A stretch of 64,000 nucleotides of DNA, from positions 19,091 to 83,090 of the forward strand of contig NZ_SPVF01000006.1 of the NCBI RefSeq assembly GCF_004614185.1. Direction: 5' to 3'. The stretch is from Zemynaea arenosa. Its GTDB lineage: Bacteria; Pseudomonadota; Gammaproteobacteria; Burkholderiales; Burkholderiaceae_D. The notes under the pieces were generated by a model that saw nothing but the letters and a program-made list of their open reading frames with translations, did not search any database and was not told the origin of the DNA. A program made the translations under genes and the position numbers. Below, piece after piece: positions 42,904-52,104 of this stretch; the first letter of the stretch is position 1; every line of letters begins with the position of its first letter.

Positions 42904-45017
42904 GCAATACCTCCGCCGGATTGAACAACAACCTGTCCACTTCCGCCACCGGCCGTCCGCAGACGCGGATCATCGTCGACCTGCGCACCCTGGTGCCGCT
43001 GGCGCTCATCATGCTCGGCTGCCTGGTGCTGCTGGTGCTGCGCATGCGCGGCCTGTTCCCGCAGGTGTTCGCGGACGAGCTGCTGTATTCCACGGCCGCG
43101 CGGCTGGAGCCGATGAAGCAGGCTGTCCTGCCCTCGTATGTCTACTTCGCGCTGTTCGGCGCCACCAATGCCTGCGGCCCGGCCTTCCTGTCCTGCGCGC
43201 GGGGCCTGAACGTTGCCCTGTTCGTGGCGGCCGCGCCTTTCATCTACCTGTGCGCGCGGCGCTTCTGCGACCGCGCGCCCGCGCTGTGCATCACAGCGTT
43301 CGCACTGTTCTCGCCGGTGAACAGCTACGTCTTCTACTTCATGCCCGAGGCGACCTACTTCTTCGGCATGTGGGTCCTGATGTGGTTTGCGCTCACGCGC
43401 TACGACCGTCCGGGGGCGGGCTACGGCGTCGGCCTGGGTGTGCTGTTTGGACTGCTGTCCATGGTGAAGGCGCACGCGCTGTTCATCATGCCCGCGCAAT
43501 GCGTGTTCATGCTGTTTCTCGGCTGGCGCGAGCGCGCGCTGGTGGCACGCATCATCGCCATCGCGGCCATGCTGGTCACCTTTGCCGTGGTGCGCGAAGG
43601 CCTGGGCTACCTGCTGGCCGGACCGGCAGGCCTGGACTTGCTGGGCAGCTTCTATGGCACGGCCGCCAAGGACAACCAGCAGGGCAGCCGCGTCGCGCAG
43701 TTGCTGCTTCCGGCCTTTGTCAGCCTCAAGGGCCATCTGCTGACGCTGATGCTGCTGGTGCCGCTGCCGCTGGCCGCCCTGCTGTGGAGCGCAGGGCAGC
43801 GTAGCGTGCGCGCCGACCATCACCGCGCCGCGACCCTGCTGGGCGCCGCCCTGCTGTTCGCCGCGCCGTTTGGGTTGACGGTGATGTACACCGCGTCCAT
43901 CGCCCACGTGGAGAACGAAGCCACCCGCCTGCACCTGCGCTACTACAGCTATGCCCTGCCCCTGCTGCTGATGATCGGCGCCGCCGGCCTGGACCAGGCC
44001 ACCGCGCAGGCACGGCGCTGGCCGCGCGCGATCCTGGCCGCACTGGCCGGCGCCGCGCTGCTGTATGCCATGTACCGGCTGCGTATCGAGTACCGCCCCA
44101 ACTACATCGACAGCCCGGAGATCATGGCGTTCTTCCAGCGCCGCCCGTGGATGATCGCGCTGGCCCAACTCGGCCTGCTTGGCTGGTGGGTGGTGCAGCC
44201 GCAGCGTGCCGCGCGCTGGTTTGTGCTCGCGCTGGTGCCCGTGCTGGCCTTCCATCTGATGCTCGGCATGCGTGACCAGGTGAGCGCCATGGGCCAGCCT
44301 AACGTCGCCGATGCCGCGGGCATCTTTGCGCGCGAACATCTGCCGCCGCAGGAGCGTAAAGGCCTGCTGCTCGCCGGCGGCCACCTGGGCCTTCTGATGC
44401 GCGCCAAGTTCCAGCTGGACGCGCCCGAAGTGCAGATGCTGCCGCTGCCGGACGGCGTGGAGTTCGACGCCAGCCAGGTGCCGCGCGACCGCGACTGGCT
44501 GCTGCTGATCGGCGACCATGCCCTGCCACCTGACCTCAAGGTGGTGGCGCGCAAGGAGGAATTCGTGATGGTGCGGCTGGAGAACCGCTTCACGCCACTG
44601 GCCAGCGTGGACCTGAACCGGCCTTTGGTTCCAGGTGGGGCCATCACCTCCATCGAAGGCCTGGGCGAGACTGAGGACTGGGGCACCTGGTCCGTGGCCA
44701 GGCGCGTGGTGATTCATCTGCGCGATCCGGCGCCGGTGCGCCTGCACCTGGTGCTGCGCGGCCGCGCCTACGGGCCCAATCTGGGCAAGGATGTGATGGT
44801 GCATGCGGGCGAGGCGTCCGGCCACTTCCGCTTCGATGGTGAACTGCGCGACGCCACAGTGCGCCTGCAGACCGATGGCCGCCAGCGCGACATCGTGCTG
44901 GAGATCCCCGAGCCGACCTCCCCACAGCAGCGCGGCGAAAGCGGCGATACGCGCACGCTGGGCATCGGCCTGTCCCAGATCGTCATTGGCGAAACGCAGG
45001 TGATGCCGCTGCGCTGA
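42900..45017 (+). CDS. GT-C-type membrane glycosyltransferase
   Basis: Protein of 705 residues. Residues 30-500 hold about eleven to twelve helices; the first periplasmic loop has an acidic FADELLYSTA segment, the usual place for the catalytic acid in GT-C enzymes. Residues about 510-705 are a soluble, beta-rich periplasmic domain. It probably transfers the sugar delivered by the GT2 and GtrA proteins to a surface glycan or lipid. The acceptor is unknown. The soluble tail is longer than in ArnT-like enzymes and is not recognised. Confidence 0.8.
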   Translation: MSNTSAGLNNNLSTSATGRPQTRIIVDLRTLVPLALIMLGCLVLLVLRMRGLFPQVFADELLYSTAARLEPMKQAVLPSYVYFALFGATNACGPAFLSCARGLNVALFVAAAPFIYLCARRFCDRAPALCITAFALFSPVNSYVFYFMPEATYFFGMWVLMWFALTRYDRPGAGYGVGLGVLFGLLSMVKAHALFIMPAQCVFMLFLGWRERALVARIIAIAAMLVTFAVVREGLGYLLAGPAGLDLLGSFYGTAAKDNQQGSRVAQLLLPAFVSLKGHLLTLMLLVPLPLAALLWSAGQRSVRADHHRAATLLGAALLFAAPFGLTVMYTASIAHVENEATRLHLRYYSYALPLLLMIGAAGLDQATAQARRWPRAILAALAGAALLYAMYRLRIEYRPNYIDSPEIMAFFQRRPWMIALAQLGLLGWWVVQPQRAARWFVLALVPVLAFHLMLGMRDQVSAMGQPNVADAAGIFAREHLPPQERKGLLLAGGHLGLLMRAKFQLDAPEVQMLPLPDGVEFDASQVPRDRDWLLLIGDHALPPDLKVVARKEEFVMVRLENRFTPLASVDLNRPLVPGGAITSIEGLGETEDWGTWSVARRVVIHLRDPAPVRLHLVLRGRAYGPNLGKDVMVHAGEASGHFRFDGELRDATVRLQTDGRQRDIVLEIPEPTSPQQRGESGDTRTLGIGLSQIVIGETQVMPLR

Positions 45018-45171
45018 CGCGGCGATGCGTCTGGCAAAAACACCAGGCTGCCGTTTTTATAACAGAGGTGTGGCGCGTCCAGGCCGTGCGACCGGTTAGC
45101 CACGTCTCGTCTTGACATACAGTCGGGCTGCGGGCACAGTCGTGCGGACTGTTCCAAAATCGATCGCCGCA

Positions 45172-48100
45172 ATGCCGCCGTGCCTGTCCACTGTCGCCGC
45201 GCGCATCGCCGCGGCGGCGCTTGCAACGCTCTTGCTGGCCTGCCCGGCGTTTGCCGCCCCGACCTCCCCTTTGCGCTTCGAGCGCCTCAACGACCTTGGT
45301 GGCGACGAACTCTCCGTCCTCGCGCTTTTGCAAGACCGGCAAGGTTACATCTGGGTCGGCACCCATTCCTCGGGCCTGTACCGCTACAACGGGTATGAAG
45401 CGCTGCGCTATGCGAACAACCCGCACGGCAGCAACAGCCTGCCGCACGACCGCGTCTCGGCGCTGTTCGAGGACCGGCGCGGCCGCATCTGGGCCGGCAC
45501 GCAGAACGGGCTGGCGCGCTTCAATCCCGAGACCAACGACTTCACGCCCTTCCTCCCGCCCGATGCCAACACCAACCAGCTGATCGTCAAGCTGATCCAG
45601 TCGGACGGCCATGGCGGCATGTGGATCGCGACCTGGGGCGGGCTGCAGCACTTCGATCCGGACACCGGCAAGTTCGAGGTCTACCGCCACGATCCGGCGC
45701 GCCCGGACAGCCTCGGTGCCAACGACCTGAATGCGATGACGCTGGACGACCAGGGCGGCCTGTGGCTGGGCACCTGGCCCGGTGGCCTGGACTACATGGC
45801 GCCGGGCTCGCGCCAGTTCGTGCACTACCGCGTCGATGCGCCCGAGTACCCGGACCCCAAGCTGAATATCGTGCGCGCGCTGCACTACGGGCCCGATCAC
45901 AAACTATGGATCGGCACCGAAAAAGGCGTGGTGCAGTGGGACACCCGCCGTGGCTGGGAAGCGCGGCGCCGCCTCGATTCACCTCCCACGCGCATCAATT
46001 CCTTCCACGGCGCGCCCGATGGCAGCGTGTGGGCCGCGACCATGACGGACGGGATTCTGCACTGGGCGCGCGGCAGCACCGCGACCGAGAACGTGCGCCA
46101 CCGCGCGACCGACCTGCACGGACTCCCCGCCAACAACGTGCGCATGCTGATGCGCGACCGCGGCGGCATGCTGTGGGTTGCCACCTTCACCGACGGCATC
46201 GCGCTGGCCAATTTGAACAGCACTGGTTTCGCGCGCCATATCCCGTTCGAGGAAGACGGCAGCGAGAACGGGCCGAGTAACGCAATGATGGCCCTCTCCG
46301 GCACCGCAGACGGCAAACTGTGGGTAGGCGGGAGCAACGGCTTCGCGCTCTACGATCCGCAGACCGGCGCCATCGTGCAGCGCTGGCACGGCCAGGCCGG
46401 GGTCGGCGGCGCGCTGTCGGACCACATCGTGTATTCGCTGTACCAGCAGCCCGGCGGGCCGCTGTGGATCGGCACCGCAGCGGGCCTGAACCGGCTGGAC
46501 GCATTGGGAAAGCCGCTGCAGGTCATCCATTTTGGCGAAGGCGCCAGGGACTTCATCAACGCCATCGCGCCGGCGTCGAATGGCGCGCTGTGGCTCGGCA
46601 CCGCGGCCGCCGTGGTGCGCTACGATCCGGCCACCGGCCAGCGCGAAGCCTTCCCGCATGATCCTAAGGACCCGGGCAGCCGCAGCGTGGAAGGCAGCAC
46701 CACCATTGTCGAAGACCGCGCGGGGCGGGTGTGGATGGGCTCCGAATGGAGCGGCGGTGGCTTGGACATGCTGGACCCGGCCTCCCGCCGCTTCCGCCAC
46801 TTCCGCCACCGCGCCGGCGACGCGGCCAGCCTGGCGGACGACAACATCTCGATGCTGTACCAGGACCCGGCCGGTCGCCTGTGGGCGGCCACCGCCACGG
46901 GCCTGAACCAGATCCTCGTCGGGCGTGATAACGCGGTCAGCTTCCGCAGCTACGCCTTCGACTATAGCGTGGGCCACATCAAGGTGCTGGCCATGCAGGG
47001 TGACCGGCGCGGCAAGCTGTGGCTCTCCACCACGGCGGGCCTCATGTGCGTGGACCCGGACAGCGGCAAGGTGGAGCGCTATGCCGCCAGCGACGGGCTG
47101 ACCGAGGCCTTTGCCATCGCCTCTGCGTGGAGCGCACCGGATGGGACGCTGTACTTCGGCGGCATCAAGGGCATGACGGCGGTGCACCCGGAACAGGTGC
47201 GGCGCGTGTCCGTTCCGCCGCAGGTGAGCATCACCGACATCAGTGTGTTCAACCAGTCGCTCAAGCAGAGCAAGCCCTCGGGGGATGTGCGCCTGGCCGG
47301 GCCGGTGACCAATCCGCGTTCACTCACGCTGTCGGTGCGGGACTCGGTGTTCTCGATCGAATTCGCGGCCCTGCAGTACACCAGCCCGGGGCGCACCACC
47401 TATGCCTACCGCCTGCGTGGTTTCGACAAGGCCTGGGTCACGACCGATGCCCTGCGGCGCACGGCCACCTATACCAATCTCGATCCGGACGAATACGTGT
47501 TCGAGGTGAAGGCGGCCAACGAACAGGGGCAATGGAGCCTGGAACCGGCCACGCTCACGGTCACCATCCTGCCGCCGTTCTGGGCGACCTGGTGGTTCCG
47601 CGCACTGGCGATGGTGCTCACCGTCGCGCTGCTGGCGGCCATCTACCGCGCCCGCGTGCGGCGCTTGACGCACACGCAGCTGGAGCTCCAGCGGCTGGTG
47701 GCGGAGCGCACGCGCGAGCTGGAACACTCGAACGCGAAGCTGGAGACGCTGTCCACCACGGACGGGCTGACCGGCATCGGCAACCGGCGCAGCTTCGACG
47801 CGGCCCTCAACCGCGAATGGCGGCGCGCCCGCCGCACCGGCGAACCGCTGGCGCTGGCGATGCTGGACGTGGACCACTTCAAGGCCTACAACGACCATTA
47901 CGGACACCAGGCCGGGGACGAGGCCTTGCGGGCGGTGGCGGAGCTGATTGCATCGCACGGGCGGCGCACCAGCGATGTGGTGGCGCGCTATGGCGGCGAG
48001 GAGTTCGTGCTGTTGATGCCGAACGTGGAGCCGGAACATGCACTGCGCATCGCGCGCGAGGTGTGCATGTCGCTGGGGCGGCTGGCACTGCCGCACCTGG

Positions 48101-48252
48101 CGTCGCCGTACGGGGTCGTCACGATCAGCATCGGGATTGCAGTGCTGGTGCCGCAGGCGTCGTCGACCAAGGAAGAGCTGGTCCAGCGGGCGGACCGGGC
48201 GCTCTATCGCGCGAAGCAGGATGGGCGGAACCGGGCGGTGCTCGCCTCCTGA
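45172..48252 (+). CDS. Sensor diguanylate cyclase: beta-propeller, Y_Y_Y domain and GGDEF
   Basis: Membrane protein of 1026 residues making c-di-GMP. A signal peptide ends near CPAFA/APTS. Two seven-bladed two-component-regulator propellers (about 35-700) show repeated units such as DRQGYIWVGTHSSGLYRYNG and DRRGRIWAGTQNGLARFNP. A Y_Y_Y domain (about 710-790), one helix (FWATWWFRALAMVLTVALLAAIY) and a GGDEF domain follow. The active site is RYGGEEFVLL, and an RxxD inhibitory site (RTSD) lies five residues before it, so product inhibition is expected. An upstream in-frame TTG at 45112 coincides with a TTGACA -35-like sequence, so MPPCLSTVAAR is preferred. Confidence 0.9.
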   Translation: MPPCLSTVAARIAAAALATLLLACPAFAAPTSPLRFERLNDLGGDELSVLALLQDRQGYIWVGTHSSGLYRYNGYEALRYANNPHGSNSLPHDRVSALFEDRRGRIWAGTQNGLARFNPETNDFTPFLPPDANTNQLIVKLIQSDGHGGMWIATWGGLQHFDPDTGKFEVYRHDPARPDSLGANDLNAMTLDDQGGLWLGTWPGGLDYMAPGSRQFVHYRVDAPEYPDPKLNIVRALHYGPDHKLWIGTEKGVVQWDTRRGWEARRRLDSPPTRINSFHGAPDGSVWAATMTDGILHWARGSTATENVRHRATDLHGLPANNVRMLMRDRGGMLWVATFTDGIALANLNSTGFARHIPFEEDGSENGPSNAMMALSGTADGKLWVGGSNGFALYDPQTGAIVQRWHGQAGVGGALSDHIVYSLYQQPGGPLWIGTAAGLNRLDALGKPLQVIHFGEGARDFINAIAPASNGALWLGTAAAVVRYDPATGQREAFPHDPKDPGSRSVEGSTTIVEDRAGRVWMGSEWSGGGLDMLDPASRRFRHFRHRAGDAASLADDNISMLYQDPAGRLWAATATGLNQILVGRDNAVSFRSYAFDYSVGHIKVLAMQGDRRGKLWLSTTAGLMCVDPDSGKVERYAASDGLTEAFAIASAWSAPDGTLYFGGIKGMTAVHPEQVRRVSVPPQVSITDISVFNQSLKQSKPSGDVRLAGPVTNPRSLTLSVRDSVFSIEFAALQYTSPGRTTYAYRLRGFDKAWVTTDALRRTATYTNLDPDEYVFEVKAANEQGQWSLEPATLTVTILPPFWATWWFRALAMVLTVALLAAIYRARVRRLTHTQLELQRLVAERTRELEHSNAKLETLSTTDGLTGIGNRRSFDAALNREWRRARRTGEPLALAMLDVDHFKAYNDHYGHQAGDEALRAVAELIASHGRRTSDVVARYGGEEFVLLMPNVEPEHALRIAREVCMSLGRLALPHLASPYGVVTISIGIAVLVPQASSTKEELVQRADRALYRAKQDGRNRAVLAS

Positions 48253-48342
48253 GGTACCTTTACCTGGCTTTACACTTGTCGGCATCATGACCGGCTGACG
48301 GGAGCCGATAACCCTGACAGTTATGTTTCAGGGAGTCTGGCC

Positions 48343-48828
48343 ATGGTGGCAAGCATCGGCAGCGCGGCGCAGTATGCGGAGGCGCTCTTCAGCAAGCTCG
48401 ATACAAAGCAGCAGGGTTATATCGACAGCGACGAGATCAAGTCATCGTTAGGAAGCCGCGCGACCGATGCCGATGCGGCAGAGGTCATGAAGGCGCTCGA
48501 TGGCGATGGCAATGGGCAGGTGAGCAAGTCGGAGCTGTCGGCGGCGATCGAGAAGGTCGGCTCGGCCCTCAGTGAGCAGCAGGACCAGTCCCGGGTCGCC
48601 GCAGCGGGCGGTGCGCCGGGCGCCGGCGGTCCGCGCGGCGGCGGCGGTGGCGATCGCACTTCGTCACCGGCGAGCGAGACTTACGATCCGGCAGACACCA
48701 ACCAGGACGGCACTGTGAGCGCTGCCGAGCAAGCGGCGTATGCGCTGCAGCAGGAAGTCAACCAGACATACGCCCGCAGCGACCCAGCCGGCGCTGCGGC
48801 CGCACAGGCCGTGACCACGACCGCCTGA
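48343..48828 (+). CDS. EF-hand calcium-binding protein
   Basis: Protein of 161 residues. Two canonical EF-hand loops are visible, DGDGNGQVSKSE (about 54-65) and DTNQDGTVSAAE (about 118-129); a degenerate loop DTKQQGYIDSDE lies at about 20. A Gly-rich segment (about 87-103) separates the pairs. No signal peptide is seen, so it may be a cytoplasmic calcium buffer, or exported by an unknown route. The ribosome-binding site AGGGAG overlaps a CCCTGA/TCAGGG hairpin (48312-48333). No operon partner. Confidence 0.85.
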   Translation: MVASIGSAAQYAEALFSKLDTKQQGYIDSDEIKSSLGSRATDADAAEVMKALDGDGNGQVSKSELSAAIEKVGSALSEQQDQSRVAAAGGAPGAGGPRGGGGGDRTSSPASETYDPADTNQDGTVSAAEQAAYALQQEVNQTYARSDPAGAAAAQAVTTTA

Positions 48829-48847
48829 CGGTGACAGCACGGGGCCG

Positions 48848-48878
48848 CAGGCGCGCGGCCGGATGCGCCGCGCGCCTG
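48848..48878. terminator. Strong hairpin between converging genes, probable bidirectional terminator
   Basis: CAGGCGCGCGG and CCGCGCGCCTG form a perfect 11-bp GC stem with a 9-base loop, between the converging EF-hand and Lon-N genes. There is no T tract, so it may stabilise 3' ends or act with other factors rather than terminate on its own. Confidence 0.6.
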
Positions 48879-48898
48879 GGTGCCGCGATCAGGCCGCG

Positions 48899-49519
48899 TT
48901 ACGACGTGATCAGCCCATGCTCATCGAGCATGTCGTGCATGAGCTCCAGCCGGATCAGCGGATTGTCCAGCGTGAGCAAATCGTGCTTCTGCTGGTTTGA
49001 CAAAGGCAGCAAGTCGCACCAACGGTTCGCCACCCAGCCGCAGTCGCCGAGATGGAACGGCGGCAGCAGCGGCCAGCGGTCCTGCGGCACGGCGGCCAGC
49101 GAGATCATCACGCGTTCCAGCGCATCCGACGCACCTTGAAGTTCGGACGGCACGCGCACCGCGCGGTCGTCCGCCACCAGCTCGACCTCCGCCTGCCACA
49201 AGCCATTGCTGCGGCGTTCACTGGCCAGCACGGTGAAGCGCGACCCGCCGCGGCAGGTTACCTGCAGCAGGCCGGGCGTATCGGAGACGGAATCGTGCAC
49301 CGTGGCGAGCGTGCCCTGTTCGGTGAACTGCTCGACCATTTCCGGCGCGCGGACTTCCTGCCCGTGGGTGAGCAGGACCACGCCGAACGGCGCGTCCTCC
49401 ACCATGCAACGGGCGATCATGTCCAGATAGCGGACTTCAAAGATCTGCAGCCGCAAGGTCCCGCCCGGGAACAGAACCGTATTCAGCGGAAACAACGGAA
49501 TCGAAAGCTGCGTGGCCAT
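48899..49519 (-). CDS. Lon N-terminal (LON substrate-binding) domain protein
   Basis: Cytoplasmic protein of 206 residues made of a Lon-N domain alone: it begins QLSIPLFPLNTVLFPGGTLRLQIFEVRYLDM in the family pattern and ends with a helical bundle, without the AAA or protease domains. Such stand-alone proteins are common in betaproteobacteria and have no firm function. The start MATQLSIP is chosen because the domain begins there; in-frame ATGs 4-5 codons upstream are also possible. Confidence 0.88.
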   Translation of the reverse strand: MATQLSIPLFPLNTVLFPGGTLRLQIFEVRYLDMIARCMVEDAPFGVVLLTHGQEVRAPEMVEQFTEQGTLATVHDSVSDTPGLLQVTCRGGSRFTVLASERRSNGLWQAEVELVADDRAVRVPSELQGASDALERVMISLAAVPQDRWPLLPPFHLGDCGWVANRWCDLLPLSNQQKHDLLTLDNPLIRLELMHDMLDEHGLITS

Positions 49520-49624
49520 GGGCCACATCATGACAGATTCGCGCTGCGGCCGCGCGTGCAGGCCCACTTCCGTGCGGCCGGATGGGCCGTGCGGGAGTCC
49601 CCTGCGTTGTGCGGAGGGCGGGGC

Positions 49625-50098
49625 CTACCCGCGGGCGGCCGCTTCGATCTTTGCGACGTCGATTTTGCCCATCGTCATCATCGCGTCGAAGGCACGCCGG
49701 GCCACCTCGCCGCCCTGCTTCATCGCCTCGGTCAGCGCGCGCGGCGTGATCTGCCACGACAGGCCCCACTTGTCCTTGCACCAGCCGCATTGGCTTTCCT
49801 GCCCGCCGTTGCCGACGATGGCGTTCCAGTAGCGGTCCGTCTCGGCCTGGTCTTCGGTGGCGATCTGGAAGGAGAAGGCTTCGCTTTGCTTGAAGGCGGT
49901 GCCGCCGTTCAGGCCCAGGCAGGGAATGCCGAAGACGGTGAACTCCACCGTCAGCACCTGCCCCGCTGTGCCGCCCGGGAAGTCGCCGGGGGCGCGGTAG
50001 ACACCGGTCACCCGGCTATCGGGGAAGGTCGCGGCGTAGAAGTTGGCGGCTTCTTCGGCGTCCTGGTCGTACCACAAGCAGATCGTGTTCTTGTTCAT
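49625..50098 (-). CDS. VOC-superfamily (PhnB-like) protein
   Basis: Protein of 157 residues of the vicinal-oxygen-chelate fold, PhnB/3-demethylubiquinone-methyltransferase-like group. It has ICLWYDQDAEEAANFYAATFPDS at the start, a central AFKQSEAFSFQIATEDQ and the closing CGWCKDKWGLSWQITPRAL. Members are often annotated as glyoxalase-like; metal ligands and substrate cannot be assigned. A GGAGTTGCC Shine-Dalgarno precedes the ATG. Confidence 0.9.
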   Translation of the reverse strand: MNKNTICLWYDQDAEEAANFYAATFPDSRVTGVYRAPGDFPGGTAGQVLTVEFTVFGIPCLGLNGGTAFKQSEAFSFQIATEDQAETDRYWNAIVGNGGQESQCGWCKDKWGLSWQITPRALTEAMKQGGEVARRAFDAMMTMGKIDVAKIEAAARG

Positions 50099-50145
50099 GG
50101 CAACTCCTCCGTGAAGGGAGCTGAAAGTATGCCACGGTTACACGG

Positions 50146-50913
50146 TCACACGGTCAGACCCAGTTCGGCCAGGATCGCCTCTTTCATCTCCTGCAGCTCG
50201 GGGTGCGACACGCGGCGCGGATGCGGATGCGCGATCTCGAACACCTTCTGGATGCGCGTGGGCCGCGGCGACAGCACCAGAACGCGGTCGGCCAGGTACA
50301 GAGCCTCCTCCACGTCGTGCGTGATGAGCAGCACGGTGTGGCGCTCCTCCTGCAGGATGCGCAGCAGCTCGTTGCGCATCTTGAGGTTCATGAGCGCGTC
50401 GAGCGCGGAGAACGGCTCGTCCATGTAGAGGATCTCGGGCTTGACCACCAGTGCACGCGCGATCTCCACGCGCTTGAGCATCCCGCCCGACAGCTGGTGC
50501 GGGTAGCTGGTTTCGAAGCCCTTCAGGCCCACCATCTCGGCATAGTGGTCCGCCAGCGCGGCCTTGTCGCCGACCTCCTTCCCCTGCAGGCCGAACATCA
50601 GGTTCTCACGCACCGTCAGCCACGGGAACACGGCGCCGTGCTGCGAGATGACGATCGCGCGCGGGCTCGGTTTGGTGACCACGTCGCCGCCGATGCGCAC
50701 CGCGCCGCGGTCCGGGTGCTCAAAGCCCGCCAGCATCTTGAGCAGCGTGGACTTGCCGCAGCCGGACGGCCCGACGATGGCCACGAATTCGCCATCGCGC
50801 ACATTGAATTCGACGCCGCCGACCACCGGCAGTTCGCCGAACTGCTTGTGCAGGCCTTCGACGGCGATCTTGGTGGCAGCCGGGTTGTGCAGCATGCTCG
50901 GATTAACGGCCAT
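50146..50913 (-). CDS. ABC transporter ATPase, nitrate/sulfonate/taurine type
   Basis: Cytoplasmic ATPase of 255 residues for an uptake system. Motifs are Walker A GPSGCGKSTLLKML, Q-loop ISQHGAVFPWL, signature LSGGMLKRVEIARAL and Walker B ILYMDEPFSALD. The sequence fits the NrtD/SsuB/TauB group. It is the last gene of a five-gene operon (substrate-binding protein, SCO, cupredoxin-like, permease, ATPase) and overlaps the permease by 11 bases. The substrate cannot be inferred from the ATPase. Confidence 0.93.
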   Translation of the reverse strand: MAVNPSMLHNPAATKIAVEGLHKQFGELPVVGGVEFNVRDGEFVAIVGPSGCGKSTLLKMLAGFEHPDRGAVRIGGDVVTKPSPRAIVISQHGAVFPWLTVRENLMFGLQGKEVGDKAALADHYAEMVGLKGFETSYPHQLSGGMLKRVEIARALVVKPEILYMDEPFSALDALMNLKMRNELLRILQEERHTVLLITHDVEEALYLADRVLVLSPRPTRIQKVFEIAHPHPRRVSHPELQEMKEAILAELGLTV

Positions 50914-51673
50914 AGCGCCACCTCACGGATTGAAGTCCTTCCAGCTTGCGCATCAGCGTGTCGAGCAGCAGGCCGATGATGCCGATGATGATCATCACGC
51001 CGATCACCAGGTCGTAGCGGCTGCCCGCGTTGCGCGCATCGATGATCATGTAGCCGAGGCCCGAGACAGGCGCGATCATCTCGGCCGCCACCACCACCAG
51101 CCAGGCCACGCCCAGGCCCACGCGCATGCCCACCACCACCTCGGGCAGCACAGCGGGGACGATCACCTGCCGCAGCAGCACGGAGCGCGGCACGCCGAAG
51201 TTCTCGGCCGCGCGCAGGTAGCGCTTTTCGATGGCGTGCACGCCGGAGGCCGTCTGCAGGATCAGCGGGAACACGGAGGCGATGAAGATCAGGAAGACCG
51301 GCGGGAAGTCGCCCACGCCGAACCACAGGATGGTCACCGGAATCCACGCGATCGGCGAGATCGGGCGCAGCATCTGGAAGATCGGGTTGAAGGTGCGGTA
51401 GACCAGGTCCACGCGGCCCATCCACAAGCCCATCGGCACGCCGATCAGCACCGCGCACAAAAAGCCGGTGGCCACCCGCAGCAGCGAGGTGCCGATGTGC
51501 ACCCACAGGATGCCGTCGCGGGCCAGGGCGAACATGCCCTCGCAGACTTGCCACGGCGTGGGGAAGATCAGGCTGTGCGAATACGTCACGGCGGCCCACC
51601 ACAGGGCGAGCAGCGCGGCGATCAGCGCTACCGGCAGCGCGGTGTTGCGGAGTCTGGGCTGGTTGTTTGTCAT
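50903..51673 (-). CDS. ABC transporter permease, nitrate/sulfonate/taurine type
   Basis: Inner-membrane permease of 256 residues with six helices. The cytoplasmic EAA loop that docks the ATPase is AENFGVPRSVLLRQVIVPAVLP (about 155-176, of the TauC/SsuC/NrtB type). The start MTNNQPRLRNT overlaps the cupredoxin-like stop by 4 bases; an upstream Met would lie inside that gene. Confidence 0.92.
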   Translation of the reverse strand: MTNNQPRLRNTALPVALIAALLALWWAAVTYSHSLIFPTPWQVCEGMFALARDGILWVHIGTSLLRVATGFLCAVLIGVPMGLWMGRVDLVYRTFNPIFQMLRPISPIAWIPVTILWFGVGDFPPVFLIFIASVFPLILQTASGVHAIEKRYLRAAENFGVPRSVLLRQVIVPAVLPEVVVGMRVGLGVAWLVVVAAEMIAPVSGLGYMIIDARNAGSRYDLVIGVMIIIGIIGLLLDTLMRKLEGLQSVRWRYGR

Positions 51674-52104
51674 CGGGAGTTCAACCAAGGGAAGGCGCGG
51701 CGCAGGCGCCACGCAAGGCGCGCCAGGCCGGGCTCGGGAAAGTCGTCCACCAGCACCGTCAACTGGCCGTCGCTGTGGGCGGTGCAGTCGAACTGGTTTT
51801 CGGAGGCGACGCTGAACGGCATGCGGAACTGCTGGCCGGGCATGATGAGGACCGGGCCGACGGTCTGCGGCACCTTGTCCTGGTTGCGCACCACCAGCAC
51901 GTCGTTGAGCTTCAGGGTCAGGTGGATCACGCGCGGCAGGATGTCGCTGCGGTCGCCCTCCATGCGCTTGTCCCAGGTGCCGGCCGGGATGGTGAAGATC
52001 TCTTCATTGTTGGGCGCCGCGGGCACGGGCGCCAAGGCGGCCCAGGCGCATCCCGCGGCGAGCACGATGACCAGCGCCAGGACAGCGGCCCGCATCCGGC
52101 TCAT
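51670..52104 (-). CDS. Exported cupredoxin-like protein
   Basis: Protein of 144 residues with an N-terminal hydrophobic signal (about 5-23, possible lipobox AAGC). A beta-sandwich core follows, containing HLTLKLNDVLVVRNQDKVPQ and a C-terminal ENQFDCTAHSDGQLTV. The CxxH resembles the C-terminal copper-ligand loop of cupredoxins, but the usual earlier His and the following Met are not present, so type 1 copper binding is doubtful. It sits between SCO and permease genes with 4-base overlaps on both sides, and so acts with them. It could hold copper for SCO or for the transporter, or be a structural relative only. Confidence 0.72.
   Translation of the reverse strand: MSRMRAAVLALVIVLAAGCAWAALAPVPAAPNNEEIFTIPAGTWDKRMEGDRSDILPRVIHLTLKLNDVLVVRNQDKVPQTVGPVLIMPGQQFRMPFSVASENQFDCTAHSDGQLTVLVDDFPEPGLARLAWRLRRAFPWLNSR

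Noticed and set aside
45020..45060. AAAAAC...GTTTTT after the GT-C gene as a terminator
   Set aside because: The stem is AT-only and interrupted; not convincing without a GC-rich core.
45112..45171. Earlier TTG start adding 20 residues to the propeller diguanylate cyclase
   Set aside because: The TTG is part of a TTGACA -35-like sequence and the extension would displace a normal signal peptide; the ATG at 45172 starts it directly.
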